Below, one piece after another: positions 27,719 through 35,465 of a stretch of DNA of 64,000 nucleotides. A program made the position numbers and the translations under genes. The notes beneath the pieces are model-generated. The model was not told the origin of the DNA. It saw only the letters and a program-made list of their open reading frames with translations, and searched no databases. The stretch is from Microbulbifer sp. GL-2. Lineage in GTDB: Bacteria; Pseudomonadota; Gammaproteobacteria; Pseudomonadales; Cellvibrionaceae. The stretch lies in contig NZ_AP019807.1 in the NCBI RefSeq assembly GCF_007183175.1, positions 1,713,501 to 1,777,500 on the forward strand, in the 5' to 3' direction. Numbering within the stretch: position 1 is the stretch's first letter; every line of letters starts with the position of its first letter.

Positions 27719-28633
27719 TTAATCATCTTCACTAAAGTAATCGGAGTCTATGGCTTGTAGGGTCAGGGTTTCTTTGACACTAGTGCCGAGTCCATAGGTA
27801 ATCATTAGGTCGGCGAGTTTGTCGCCGTCGATCAGGATAATTTTCTTTTCAATCATGCCCACAAATGCTTGAGCTTCCTGGCTAAAGCGGCTGGTGGTTA
27901 TGAATACCCCTTTCTTTGCGCGGCACATATCCAGTGCGCCGCAGAATTTTTGTATCTCTAGGCGGCCAATGGTGTTTTCGGTGTAGCGCTTGGCTTGCAG
28001 GTAGATACTGTCTAGCCCCAGTGGATCTTGCTTGATAATGCCATCAATACCGCCATCGGCGCTGTATTGGGTGGCAAGGCCTGCGTCTTCGGCGGTACCG
28101 CCGTAGCCCATAGCGAGCATCAGGTCGACGACTAAACGCTCAAAGAACTGCGGGCTGCATTGCTTGATATGGGTAAGCAATTGGTCTGCCAGGGTGTCTT
28201 TGAGCTCGGCATGGGCGCTGCGCAGGCGTTCTTCTGGGGTTAGGTCGTTGTCGGTGGTGGTTGCCTGGGATCTATCAGCGGTTTCACGGGAGCCGCGGGT
28301 GAATTCTACAAACTCCGGGTATTGGCGCAGGTAGGCATTGCTAATGACATTGGGGCAGTCGACCAATGCTTGCCGGCCACGGTCGGTAATTTTGTAGCTA
28401 CCGCGTGCGGGGATTTCGATAAGTCCTGCTTTGCCTAGATAAGTGCGGGCCCAGCCGAGGCGGTTGCGGAAATAGGTTTGGCGGCCGCTGGGGACGCGTT
28501 GTTGGATTTCCTCTGCGGTTAACCCAATTGCGTTAGCTATCCGGTCGTGAAGGTCGGACAGGCTGTGTACCTGGCCATCTTCGATTGCGGCTAACAAGGG
28601 GCGGAACATTTGCTGGTAGGTTGGGATAGGCAT
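27719..28633 (-). CDS. Mrr-family restriction endonuclease
   Basis: The 304-residue protein has an N-terminal Mrr winged-helix domain (about 1-95, YQQMFRPLLAAIEDG to SYKITDRGRQALVDCP). Its C-terminal PD-(D/E)xK nuclease has the motifs FERLVVDLMLAMGYGG, DGGIDGIIKQD and YLQAKRY, that is Asp...QxK. Mrr enzymes cut methylated DNA. It lies upstream of hsdM in the same direction and probably belongs to the same transcript. A methylation-dependent nuclease beside a methyltransferase needs compatible specificity to avoid self-damage. Confidence 0.9.
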   Translation of the reverse strand: MPIPTYQQMFRPLLAAIEDGQVHSLSDLHDRIANAIGLTAEEIQQRVPSGRQTYFRNRLGWARTYLGKAGLIEIPARGSYKITDRGRQALVDCPNVISNAYLRQYPEFVEFTRGSRETADRSQATTTDNDLTPEERLRSAHAELKDTLADQLLTHIKQCSPQFFERLVVDLMLAMGYGGTAEDAGLATQYSADGGIDGIIKQDPLGLDSIYLQAKRYTENTIGRLEIQKFCGALDMCRAKKGVFITTSRFSQEAQAFVGMIEKKIILIDGDKLADLMITYGLGTSVKETLTLQAIDSDYFSEDD

Positions 28634-29261
28634 TTTGGTTTAGTGACGCCGTTTTTAGCAATAGAAAATACCACAAAACTCGGTAAGAGTGGCTTGGTGC
28701 TTCTGAGCGAGTAGTGAGAGGTGGTCCTGGGGCTATTACTGCAATGCCCACCTAGCTAGCGTGAGGGCCTGCGTAAGCTTTGTGTTGCTGTGTTAATCTT
28801 GATCTGTACGATATGTGATCAATAGTGGAGTTGGTTTGTCCAAGATCCTTAGCCTGGAATTTTTTCGCTCGGTAAGTACTGGTCGATAAGGTCTGAGTGT
28901 GGTTGTTACATTATTGACAGGCGACTTGCACGAAATCGTTCTGCCTTCAGAAATCTACTCTAGCCGCGCTTGCCCTTTTCCTCGAGTCAGTGCCCAGGAT
29001 GGAGTATTGCGACACTCCCTTTGACGGCCTGTCAAGACTTTCTTGGCCGTTACCACTGCCTGGGTTTCCAAAAGAAATAGCCAAGTCTAAGAAAGTAATG
29101 TTTTACGCGTAGTTAAACATTTTTGGGTGTTTGATCGAAGAAAGTTGCCTGCTATTCAATATTGTGGGGTAGAGTATTGAAGGAACAACATTGTCCGTAG
29201 GGTTAGTAAAAGTGCTCGTTTATGCTGGCACTTTTGTGTCGAGCTAAAAAATCAAAGGCTT
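28634..29261. other. 628-base region without a supported gene
   Basis: No convincing frame. The only structure noted is the hairpin at 29208-29235. The region separates the restriction operon from the BrnT module. Confidence 0.5.
29208..29235 (-). terminator. Terminator-like hairpin after the BrnT module
   Basis: AAAAGTGC (29208-29215) pairs with GCACTTTT (29228-29235). Read on the minus strand it ends in TTTTACT and lies 26 bases past the last stop of the module. Confidence 0.6.
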
Positions 29262-29444
29262 TCATTTTTGCGGGTTTACTTTCTTCTTTGACTTGATGAA
29301 TTTATTAGACTGCAAGACTGGGTTTTCTGAGTCCTGATTTGACTTCATGTCCGCTAAGTCTTGGCTTTCATTTATCAATCTATTCCAGTCTGTTTTGTCT
29401 TTCACCTTAAAGGCATTTTTGTCATTAATTTTTGTGGTGCTCAT
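29262..29444 (-). CDS. Small Lys-rich protein, possible second BrnA-like antitoxin
   Basis: The 60-residue product overlaps the gene before it by four bases (ATGA). Its KVKDKTDWNRL...KFIKSKKK pattern aligns by eye with KLKDLTDYERQ...KFRKVKKK of that neighbour. Both are charged, AT-rich and lack the ribbon-helix-helix tail of longer BrnA proteins. The tandem looks like a duplicated and diverged antitoxin gene. Function is inferred from position only. Confidence 0.5.
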   Translation of the reverse strand: MSTTKINDKNAFKVKDKTDWNRLINESQDLADMKSNQDSENPVLQSNKFIKSKKKVNPQK

Positions 29445-29617
29445 TTTTTCTTTACCTTTCTAAATTTTTTAAAATCTTCTTCAGTTGGGGTTAATGCGTC
29501 AGGGTCTGTTTTGGCGCCTTCTTCTATTTCTTCTTCAGTCATTTTTTTCTGGCGTTCATAATCAGTTAAGTCTTTAAGTTTTTTAACTTCTTCTTGAGTG
29601 TATTTTTTGATACTCAT
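29441..29617 (-). CDS. Short BrnA-like antitoxin
   Basis: The 58-residue protein begins MSIKKYTQEEVKKLKDLTDY and continues with the acidic motif MTEEEIEEGAKTDPDALTPT. This matches the N-terminal toxin-binding region of BrnA-type antitoxins. It stops after RKVKKK, without the DNA-binding C-terminal domain. It starts eight bases after the BrnT stop, the normal toxin-antitoxin order for brnTA. In the family, BrnA binds and neutralises BrnT and represses the operon. The missing domain suggests neutralisation without self-repression, or a short antitoxin subtype. Confidence 0.65.
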   Translation of the reverse strand: MSIKKYTQEEVKKLKDLTDYERQKKMTEEEIEEGAKTDPDALTPTEEDFKKFRKVKKK

Positions 29618-29625
29618 AATTAAGC

Positions 29626-29910
29626 CTATTGTCCAAGCATTGAATTATAAATTGCACGCTCTTTCCTGTTTGCTCTTCGTGCGGAGATTAGCCGATAGCT
29701 GTTTCCCGAATTTCTTTCAGTATACACAACGAAAAGAATACCAGGTTTAGCCATGCCGATAACTTGAATTCTTTCTTCGCCGTAGTCTTCTCGGGTATCT
29801 TCGGTTTCAATACGCTCCTGGTCTTGGAATACTTCGGTTGCTACAGCAAAGTCAATGTTGTGCTTGTCGAGATTTCTTAGGCGTTTATTTTCATCCCATT
29901 CAAAATCCAT
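29626..29910 (-). CDS. brnT: BrnT family toxin
   Basis: BrnT is a RelE-fold ribonuclease toxin that blocks translation. The 94-residue protein has the family signatures: FEWDENKRLRNLDKHNIDF at the N-terminus, EDYGEERIQVIGMA in the middle and YRLISARRANRKERAIY near the end. An AGGA site lies seven bases before the ATG. The three-gene module sits at the outer edge of the restriction island, where toxin-antitoxin systems often help keep islands in place. Confidence 0.9.
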   Translation of the reverse strand: MDFEWDENKRLRNLDKHNIDFAVATEVFQDQERIETEDTREDYGEERIQVIGMAKPGILFVVYTERNSGNSYRLISARRANRKERAIYNSMLGQ

Positions 29911-30480
29911 TTTCTATCCTTGGGTTAGATTTTCCTTATTAATTGTTACGCCAATCATATATCCGTTTTTTTTGAGAGCAACTACAGCTACTTACAGAGA
30001 GTTTTTCGAAATTTATTTGTTTTTGGCTGAAAGTGCTTTCAGTTATTCTCCATAAAAAATTATCAACGACTAGACTTCAAAATCCTTGATAGGCTCCGTT
30101 GGCCCCAAAATCTGTGAATCTTCCTCTAACCTCTTAGATTCCTGGGCCCACAAGCCGTACTGGCTAAAAACGTACCGCAAAAAGTGCTGCCGGTCACTCC
30201 TCCTCACGCCTGCCGATTTTTGGCACACACTTAGTTGATGAAATGAGACTAGCGGCCCTGGCCTGAGCTGGTGCGGGGTAAGAATTGGATTTCACACTTT
30301 GAAGAGTTGCGAAGAGAAGTGAAAGGATATTGCACAGCCGGAAGGCTTGCGGAGTAGCAAAGAGGCAACGTGATTTTGCGTTGACACAATGTTGACACTT
30401 TGGGGGAATTTGCCGCCAAAACCTTGAGGGCGGTAGAATTAAAAAACCCGCGAAAGCGAGTGCTTGCGCGGGTTTAAATA
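29911..30480. other. Region between the BrnT module and tRNA-Phe
   Basis: No complete gene. On the minus strand a frame with no good start is open from 30291 down to a TAG at 30070. Its last part has protein-like composition (RRSDRQHFLRYVFSQYGLWA). Two TTGACAC repeats (30383-30389 and 30394-30400) lie near the tRNA. This would be the natural place for an attachment site or a lost integrase, but neither is proven. Confidence 0.4.
30441..30475 (-). terminator. Terminator of tRNA-Phe
   Basis: AAACCCGCG (minus strand, 30475-30467) pairs with CGCGGGTTT (30452-30444), followed by a T-run. It lies five bases past the tRNA 3' end. Confidence 0.85.
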
Positions 30481-30556
30481 TGGTGCCCGGAGGCGGAATC
30501 GAACCACCGACACGGGGATTTTCAATCCCCTGCTCTACCGACTGAGCTATCCGGGC
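30481..30556 (-). tRNA. tRNA-Phe (GAA)
   Basis: The minus strand reads GCCCGGATAGCTCAGTCGGT at the 5' end. The anticodon stem-loop is GGGGATTGAAAATCCCC with anticodon GAA, the T-loop is GGTTCGATTCC, and the 3' end is encoded as CCA. The acceptor stem GCCCGGA pairs with TCCGGGC. The length is the standard 76 bases. tRNA-Phe is a common integration site, and the defence island abuts it. Confidence 0.98.
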
Positions 30557-30681
30557 TTTGCGATCTTGCTGGGCTTCCCCTGCGTCGCGAGGCGCGTATT
30601 AAAGCCCTTCCCCGAGGCAGAGTCAACCCCTTGATTGTAAAAAGTTTTTCTTCTTTGCCGGGGGCTGTTTACAGGGCCTTG

Positions 30682-30957
30682 TTACTGCTGTTCCGGGGGT
30701 ACGTAACCATCGGCTGCGTCGTACTCTTCACCACTGAGGAACTTCATCATCTGCTCGCTCAAATAGGCGCGGCTGGAAGGCTCCATCATGTTGAGGTGCT
30801 TCTCGTTAATCAGCATGGTCTGGTGTGACATCCACTCCTTCCAGGCTTTTTTGGAAACGTGTTCGAAGATATCCACGCCTTTGGGGCCGGGAAAAGGCGG
30901 TGCGTCCAGGCCTTCCAATTCCTCTTGGTACTTGCGGCAGAATACGGTTCTGGACAT
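30682..30957 (-). CDS. yggX: Fe(II)-trafficking / oxidative damage protein YggX
   Basis: The 91-residue protein matches YggX over its whole length: MSRTVFCRKYQEELEGL with conserved Cys7, PFPGPKG, KAWKEWMSHQTMLINEKHLN and the acidic C-terminus. It protects Fe-S clusters and helps supply iron. It lies 16 bases after mutY, whose product is itself a 4Fe-4S enzyme; mutY-yggX is a conserved pair in gammaproteobacteria. Confidence 0.96.
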   Translation of the reverse strand: MSRTVFCRKYQEELEGLDAPPFPGPKGVDIFEHVSKKAWKEWMSHQTMLINEKHLNMMEPSSRAYLSEQMMKFLSGEEYDAADGYVPPEQQ

Positions 30958-30973
30958 GGACTCCTCCTAGTTT

Positions 30974-32059
30974 TTAGTCGGCCGTAGTTGGGGCTAGCAG
31001 CGGCGCCTGCAGCGCCAGTAATTGTTTTGCCAGCTTTACGATCGGGGCGGGTAGCCCCAGTTCCTGGGCCGCGCGGGCGCGGTTTAGACGCCGCAGTTTA
31101 TACCAGCCGGCGCGGCTCTCGGCTACCTGCGCGGGGACTTTGTCGATTTTTATCCACACCGGGGAAATATCCAGATGAAAGTGGGTAAAGGTATGGCGCA
31201 GTACCGGCAGCGTTTGTATTTCACTGGCGCGCCAGCGTTGTTGCTTGAGCCAAGCCTTAGGGTCTTCTGCCTGGGGTGGGCACCAGAGGCCGCCCCAAAT
31301 GCCGCTAGCGGGGCGCTGCTCCAGATAAAGTTCGCCCTCGTATTCCATCAGCAGCATGGTGGCGCTGCGTACCGGTTTTTCCTTACGCGGTTTTTTACCG
31401 GGGTAATCCTGGGGGTTGCCCTGGGCGTGGGCCACGCAGGATTTTTTTAGCGGGCAGTCGCTACAGCTGGGCTTGGAACGGGTGCACAGGGTGGCGCCCA
31501 GGTCCATCATGACCTGGGTGTAGTCGTTGACACGCTTATTCGGGGTATAAATCTCGGCCAGTTCCCACAGCTTGTTGGCTACCGCAGTCTGCCCCGGCCA
31601 GCCTGCCACGGCATGAAAGCGGGCCAGTACCCGTTTTACGTTGCCATCCAGGATCGGTGCCCTGAGTCCCATGCTGATACTGGCGATAGCGCCGGCAGTG
31701 GAGCGGCCGATACCGCTCAACTCGATGAGCGCTTCTACATCCTGTGGAAATTCCCCGCCGTACTCTTGTGAAACTGTCTGCGCACATTTGTGCAAGTTGC
31801 GCGCGCGGGCGTAGTAACCGAGGCCGCTCCAGTGGGCCAGTACCTTATCCAGCGGCGCAACGGCGAGACTTTCCAGGGTGGGGAAGCTCCGCATAAAGCG
31901 CTCGAAATAGGGAACTACAGCACTCACCTGGGTTTGTTGCAGCATGATCTCGGAAACCCATACACGGTAGGGATTGATATCCTGCTGCCAGGGCAGGTCC
32001 TTGCGTCCGTGTTTATCGAACCACTTGAGAGCGGCATTTTGGAACTGCTTTGGAGTCAT
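30974..32059 (-). CDS. mutY: A/G-specific adenine DNA glycosylase
   Basis: MutY removes adenine mispaired with 8-oxoguanine. The 361-residue protein has the catalytic Glu (E37 in SEIMLQQTQV), the helix-hairpin-helix ELSGIGRSTAGAI, catalytic Asp138 in ILDGNVKRV and the 4Fe-4S ligands C192, C199, C202 and C208. A C-terminal NUDIX-like 8-oxoG recognition domain follows. The ATG at 32059 is chosen; the frame runs on upstream into duplicated asmA sequence. That duplicate shows that mutY once directly followed asmA. Confidence 0.96.
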   Translation of the reverse strand: MTPKQFQNAALKWFDKHGRKDLPWQQDINPYRVWVSEIMLQQTQVSAVVPYFERFMRSFPTLESLAVAPLDKVLAHWSGLGYYARARNLHKCAQTVSQEYGGEFPQDVEALIELSGIGRSTAGAIASISMGLRAPILDGNVKRVLARFHAVAGWPGQTAVANKLWELAEIYTPNKRVNDYTQVMMDLGATLCTRSKPSCSDCPLKKSCVAHAQGNPQDYPGKKPRKEKPVRSATMLLMEYEGELYLEQRPASGIWGGLWCPPQAEDPKAWLKQQRWRASEIQTLPVLRHTFTHFHLDISPVWIKIDKVPAQVAESRAGWYKLRRLNRARAAQELGLPAPIVKLAKQLLALQAPLLAPTTAD

Positions 32060-32086
32060 GAAGGTACTGCGAGGTTGCTGGCGTGG

Positions 32087-32368
32087 GATATTGGGGCCGG
32101 AGTTGCGCACCGGGCGTGGCCCGGTGAGGCTTTGATCGACGGCCGAAGAGATTTTTCAATTTTTCTTTCAGTTCGTCGACCTTTTTTTCCACCTTATCGC
32201 CATATTTTTTCTTGGCTTTGTATTTCAGCTCCTAGCACACCGGGTCGTCGAGGCGGTGGATGTCGAGTATGCATGAGCCAGGGCCCACATCATCGAAGTC
32301 GCCCTGGCAGCGCAGGGGCCGTGGGCGGTTGCGTCGGTACTTGTTCCTCACGATGCAGCCATCAGACC
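32087..32368 (-). pseudogene. Decayed duplicate of the asmA 3' end
   Basis: This segment aligns base by base with 33088-33360, the 3' end of asmA and the spacer after it. About nine of ten positions match in the best part (32139-32232). On the minus strand it encodes NRPRPLRCQGDFDDVGPGS, then a premature TAG, then ELKYKAKKKYGDKVEKKVD in the same frame. The asmA stop codon itself is lost. It is a non-functional remnant left beside mutY when the segment carrying the gene at 32362-32889 arrived or was duplicated. Confidence 0.88.
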
Positions 32369-32889
32369 TGAATGCCTTCTTCCACCACATAGAAATAGGC
32401 CACAAAGCGATAATTGGTGGCAGCCAGGCCGTAGTTATGGTTTGCCATTTCCAGCTGCTCGGGCAGGACCACAAAATTGGGGCCGTAATTTCTCACCCCA
32501 TGAGGACCTGGTTTGTGAGTCCAGATACCGGTTTTCGGGTCCCGCCGGTACCAGTGGTGATCGGTTGCGGACTTATACAGGGCAACGCAGTAGCAACCCT
32601 CTGAAAAAGGCGGTGGCTCGTTTGCTGGGGCGTTGGCCACATAGGCCATACCATCGCGCTTGGCTCCCTCAATCAGGCTGGCATCTTCCAAAGTTGCTAC
32701 ATAGCCGGCGTTGGAGCCGGGGTTGGGCTTGCCCGAGTTTGGGGCCTCGCAGTTCGCAGCCCAGGCGTAGCAGTTAACCCGGTCGTTACCCCACTCCACC
32801 TCATCAGGCTTGTGGTGCTTGGTAGCAGTGACCAGCCTCGCGATCACCTGCTTGGAGTTATTGTCTTGCTCTCGGACCATCGTTGGCAT
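32362..32889 (-). CDS. Small Cys/His protein, possible papain-like fold, unknown function
   Basis: The 175-residue protein has no signal peptide. It has a Cys in RVNCYAWA (C40) and a His pair in SATDHHWYRRDPKTGIWTHK (H111, H112). The YHWYR...W(S/T)HKPG pattern recalls a family of small bacterial proteins with a predicted cysteine-peptidase-like arrangement; I recall the pattern but cannot confirm it. A good AGGGA site lies eight bases before the ATG. The gene sits between two copies of the asmA 3' end, so it was most likely brought in with the duplication. Confidence 0.65.
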   Translation of the reverse strand: MPTMVREQDNNSKQVIARLVTATKHHKPDEVEWGNDRVNCYAWAANCEAPNSGKPNPGSNAGYVATLEDASLIEGAKRDGMAYVANAPANEPPPFSEGCYCVALYKSATDHHWYRRDPKTGIWTHKPGPHGVRNYGPNFVVLPEQLEMANHNYGLAATNYRFVAYFYVVEEGIQV

Positions 32890-33100
32890 TTTGTTATTCC
32901 CTTTATATGACCAATTGATTTCGTTGAGATCGGGCTGATATTGGGAAAAGAATGTGTAAACAGTAAGGAAGTTGAGGTGCGCTAGGAAAAAAATCTAAGC
33001 AGCCTGCAACAATGCTGCCCTCTGAGCGGAATCTTGAAACTAATTTGGAATTGGAGGTAGTGAGAGCTTGGGTGGCGTGGGATAGTGGGACCGGAGTTGC

Positions 33101-33121
33101 GCACCGGGCGAGGCCCGGTGC
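33101..33121 (-). terminator. Perfect hairpin after asmA
   Basis: GCACCGGGC (33101-33109) and GCCCGGTGC (33113-33121) form a perfect 9-bp stem nine bases past the asmA stop. No T-run follows. A nearly identical hairpin is present in the duplicate beside mutY. Confidence 0.45.
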
Positions 33122-33129
33122 GGCTCTGA

Positions 33130-35292
33130 TCAACGGCCGAAGAGATTTTTCAATTTTTCTTTCAGCTCATCGACTTTTTCTTCTACCTTATCCCCATATT
33201 TTTTCTTGGCTTTGTATTTCAGTTCCTCACGTACCAGGTCGTCAAGGCGGCGGCTGTCGGGTTTACAGGTGCCTGGGCCTACATCGTCGAAGTCGCCTTT
33301 GCAGCGTAAGGGTAGCGGGCGGTTGCGCCAGCGCTTGTTCTTAACAGTACAACCATCGGCAGAGGTGCTCTCGCCGACCAGGGCGAGACCGAGGGCAAAG
33401 TCGAAATCCTGTTTCTGTAAATCTATCTCTCCATCGCCGGTCATGGCGATATTCTCAATGCCTGCAAGGATTTCGGTCACCTTTACTTCATCGCCCTTTA
33501 CAGCGATGGTGGCGCGCACGTCCTGCAGGCCGGTCTGGGCGGGCCAGTTCCTGTCTGGCAATGGGGTATTTTCCGCATAGCTGAATAGCTGGCACATGCT
33601 TTTTTCCAGGTTGAACGGTGCTATGGAGAGTTCCTTGCTGGAGACATTGACCGCGGCGACCAGGTTTTTCTGCAAATCCTCAGAAGTTTTACCCTTGGTG
33701 CGTCCATCCCAGTTTACGCTGGCTTCGCCAGTGACCTGCACTTTCTCACTGGGGAACAGAGCTTTTTGGACTTTGCCGATATCCACATCGGTGAGGCCGC
33801 CGCGCGCCTGGCCCTCTGCAGTCTGGGCTCGGGCATTAAACTGGCCGTTACTATTGAGCTGCCCGCCGTAAATATCGGCGCTCAGCTTCTGCAGCTGGTA
33901 AAGACCGTTATCCACGGTGAGTTGTATTTCCGGGCTGTCCAACTGCAGATCGGCGGCCTTTAACTGGTCGAGGGCCAGATTGATATTGGCGGTAAAGCCG
34001 CGTAGGGCGCTGAGGGGCAGGGGCTCTGCGGGTACTTGCTGGGCAGTGTCCTGTTGTTCACCGGCCCTGGGCTTGGCTTTCTTTTCGGCTTGTTGCGCGC
34101 TGATAGTTTCAGCGGATGTTGGAGTTTGAACTGTCTTGGCGTCTTGCGCTGTGGTTTCAGAGGCAGCCGCCTGTTCTGTGGTCCCACCTTGATTCTCTTC
34201 GGAAGGGGGGAGGTAGCTATCCAGATTAAAGGCACCACCGCGCAAGCTCAGGTCCAGCCCCGGCATTTCTGCATTGCGCAGTTGGGCGTTGCCGCTGAAG
34301 GTGGTGCTGTCCAGTTGCAGTTGCAGAGGAGTCAGGTCCAGTTTTTGCTCTGTGCCCTCTAGGCTGGTTTCGATATTCAGCTTCTGTAATACGGCGCTGT
34401 CACGGGTGATCACTTCGGTACCGGTAAGCTCAAGCCAAGGGCGCAGGGGGTCGGCGCTGGCGTTGAGATTCATTTGTACACGCCAGGGCTGATTACTGTT
34501 ATCGCGGCGTACATAACCGCGTAGGTGTACAGAGGCTTTGGCGTTGTTGTCGGCGCTGAAGGTTAGCTGCAGGGGTTGCAAGCGCAGGCCATTGAGGCCC
34601 TCGTCCAACGCCAGAGTGCTGTCCAGTTTCAAGTTGAGGGGATGGCGCAGGTCATTGCCGCTCACGCTGGCGTCGGCGCTGAGCTGCCCCGGTTCGCCGC
34701 CGGGCACCAGGTTGTCAGCGGTCACGCGTAAGTTTTCAACTTTATAGGCTTTATCGGTGCGGGCGTCTGTGTAGGAGATCAGGCCATTCTCAATACGCAA
34801 TTTGTCCAGGCTGAGCTGTACCTGTTGCTGTTGATTAGGCTCCTCGGTTTCCTTGGGAATTTCCAATTTAGGAGGTTGCTTGCTCTGTGCTTCCAGGGCT
34901 TCGCTGATCAGCTCCCAGTTACCGCGGCCCTCTTTATCCACAGATAACTCAATTTGTGGTGCCACCAAGACGATTTCTTCGGCTTGTACACGGCGCTGTA
35001 ACAGTGGTTTGAGGGCGACGCCCACAGCAATCTTATCAGCGCGCACCAGGGTTTCTTTAGGTAGCTGCAGCGGTGCCAGGGCAACATCGTTTAGCTGCAG
35101 CCCTATTTTTGGCCAAAGCTGCCAGCCGATATCACCTTCCAATTGCAGGGAAATCCCCTGCTTGGCAGCGAGTTTTTCCAGCTGTGGTTTGTACTGGTTT
35201 ACGTCGAGACCGGCCAAAAGCCAGGCAACAGCACCGGCGAGCAGCAGGAAAACGACCAGTAGAGCGATAAAAGTGCGCTTGATCCAGGCCAT
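33130..35292 (-). CDS. asmA: AsmA family protein
   Basis: AsmA-like proteins are inner-membrane-anchored bridge proteins of the periplasm, linked to phospholipid transport and outer-membrane assembly. The 720-residue protein begins with one transmembrane helix (about 8-28, FIALLVVFLLLAGAVAWLL). The family's N-terminal domain follows (NQYKPQLEKLAAKQGISLQL). It has a low-complexity Gln/Ala/Lys linker near 365-430, a C-terminal AsmA domain (about 440-640) and a Lys/Glu-rich tail ending LKEKLKNLFGR. Its 3' end is repeated in decayed form at 32087-32368. Confidence 0.92.
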   Translation of the reverse strand: MAWIKRTFIALLVVFLLLAGAVAWLLAGLDVNQYKPQLEKLAAKQGISLQLEGDIGWQLWPKIGLQLNDVALAPLQLPKETLVRADKIAVGVALKPLLQRRVQAEEIVLVAPQIELSVDKEGRGNWELISEALEAQSKQPPKLEIPKETEEPNQQQQVQLSLDKLRIENGLISYTDARTDKAYKVENLRVTADNLVPGGEPGQLSADASVSGNDLRHPLNLKLDSTLALDEGLNGLRLQPLQLTFSADNNAKASVHLRGYVRRDNSNQPWRVQMNLNASADPLRPWLELTGTEVITRDSAVLQKLNIETSLEGTEQKLDLTPLQLQLDSTTFSGNAQLRNAEMPGLDLSLRGGAFNLDSYLPPSEENQGGTTEQAAASETTAQDAKTVQTPTSAETISAQQAEKKAKPRAGEQQDTAQQVPAEPLPLSALRGFTANINLALDQLKAADLQLDSPEIQLTVDNGLYQLQKLSADIYGGQLNSNGQFNARAQTAEGQARGGLTDVDIGKVQKALFPSEKVQVTGEASVNWDGRTKGKTSEDLQKNLVAAVNVSSKELSIAPFNLEKSMCQLFSYAENTPLPDRNWPAQTGLQDVRATIAVKGDEVKVTEILAGIENIAMTGDGEIDLQKQDFDFALGLALVGESTSADGCTVKNKRWRNRPLPLRCKGDFDDVGPGTCKPDSRRLDDLVREELKYKAKKKYGDKVEEKVDELKEKLKNLFGR

Positions 35293-35465
35293 GGAGTGGA
35301 TTGTCCCTGTTTATTTCGTAGAAGATTTGTCGTGTAGATACACGTCAGACGCCGCGGTACGACTCGATGTTCCCGCACATTTCTACAAAGAAGTTATTCG
35401 GGAAGTGTAGGAGATGTAGCCCCGCGGGGCTGGGCGCGCCGCGGGGTCATTGAAGCAGTTGTGTC

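Noticed and set aside
30383..30400. Two TTGACAC repeats considered as integrase arm sites or a -35 promoter element
   Set aside because: Only two copies, no integrase gene and no matching -10 or repeat of the tRNA end; not enough to call.
32232..32474. An 80-codon minus-strand frame joining the 175-residue gene region to the asmA remnant
   Set aside because: Its second half is the asmA duplicate and its first half is an off-frame reading of the neighbouring gene, so it is a chimera of no meaning.
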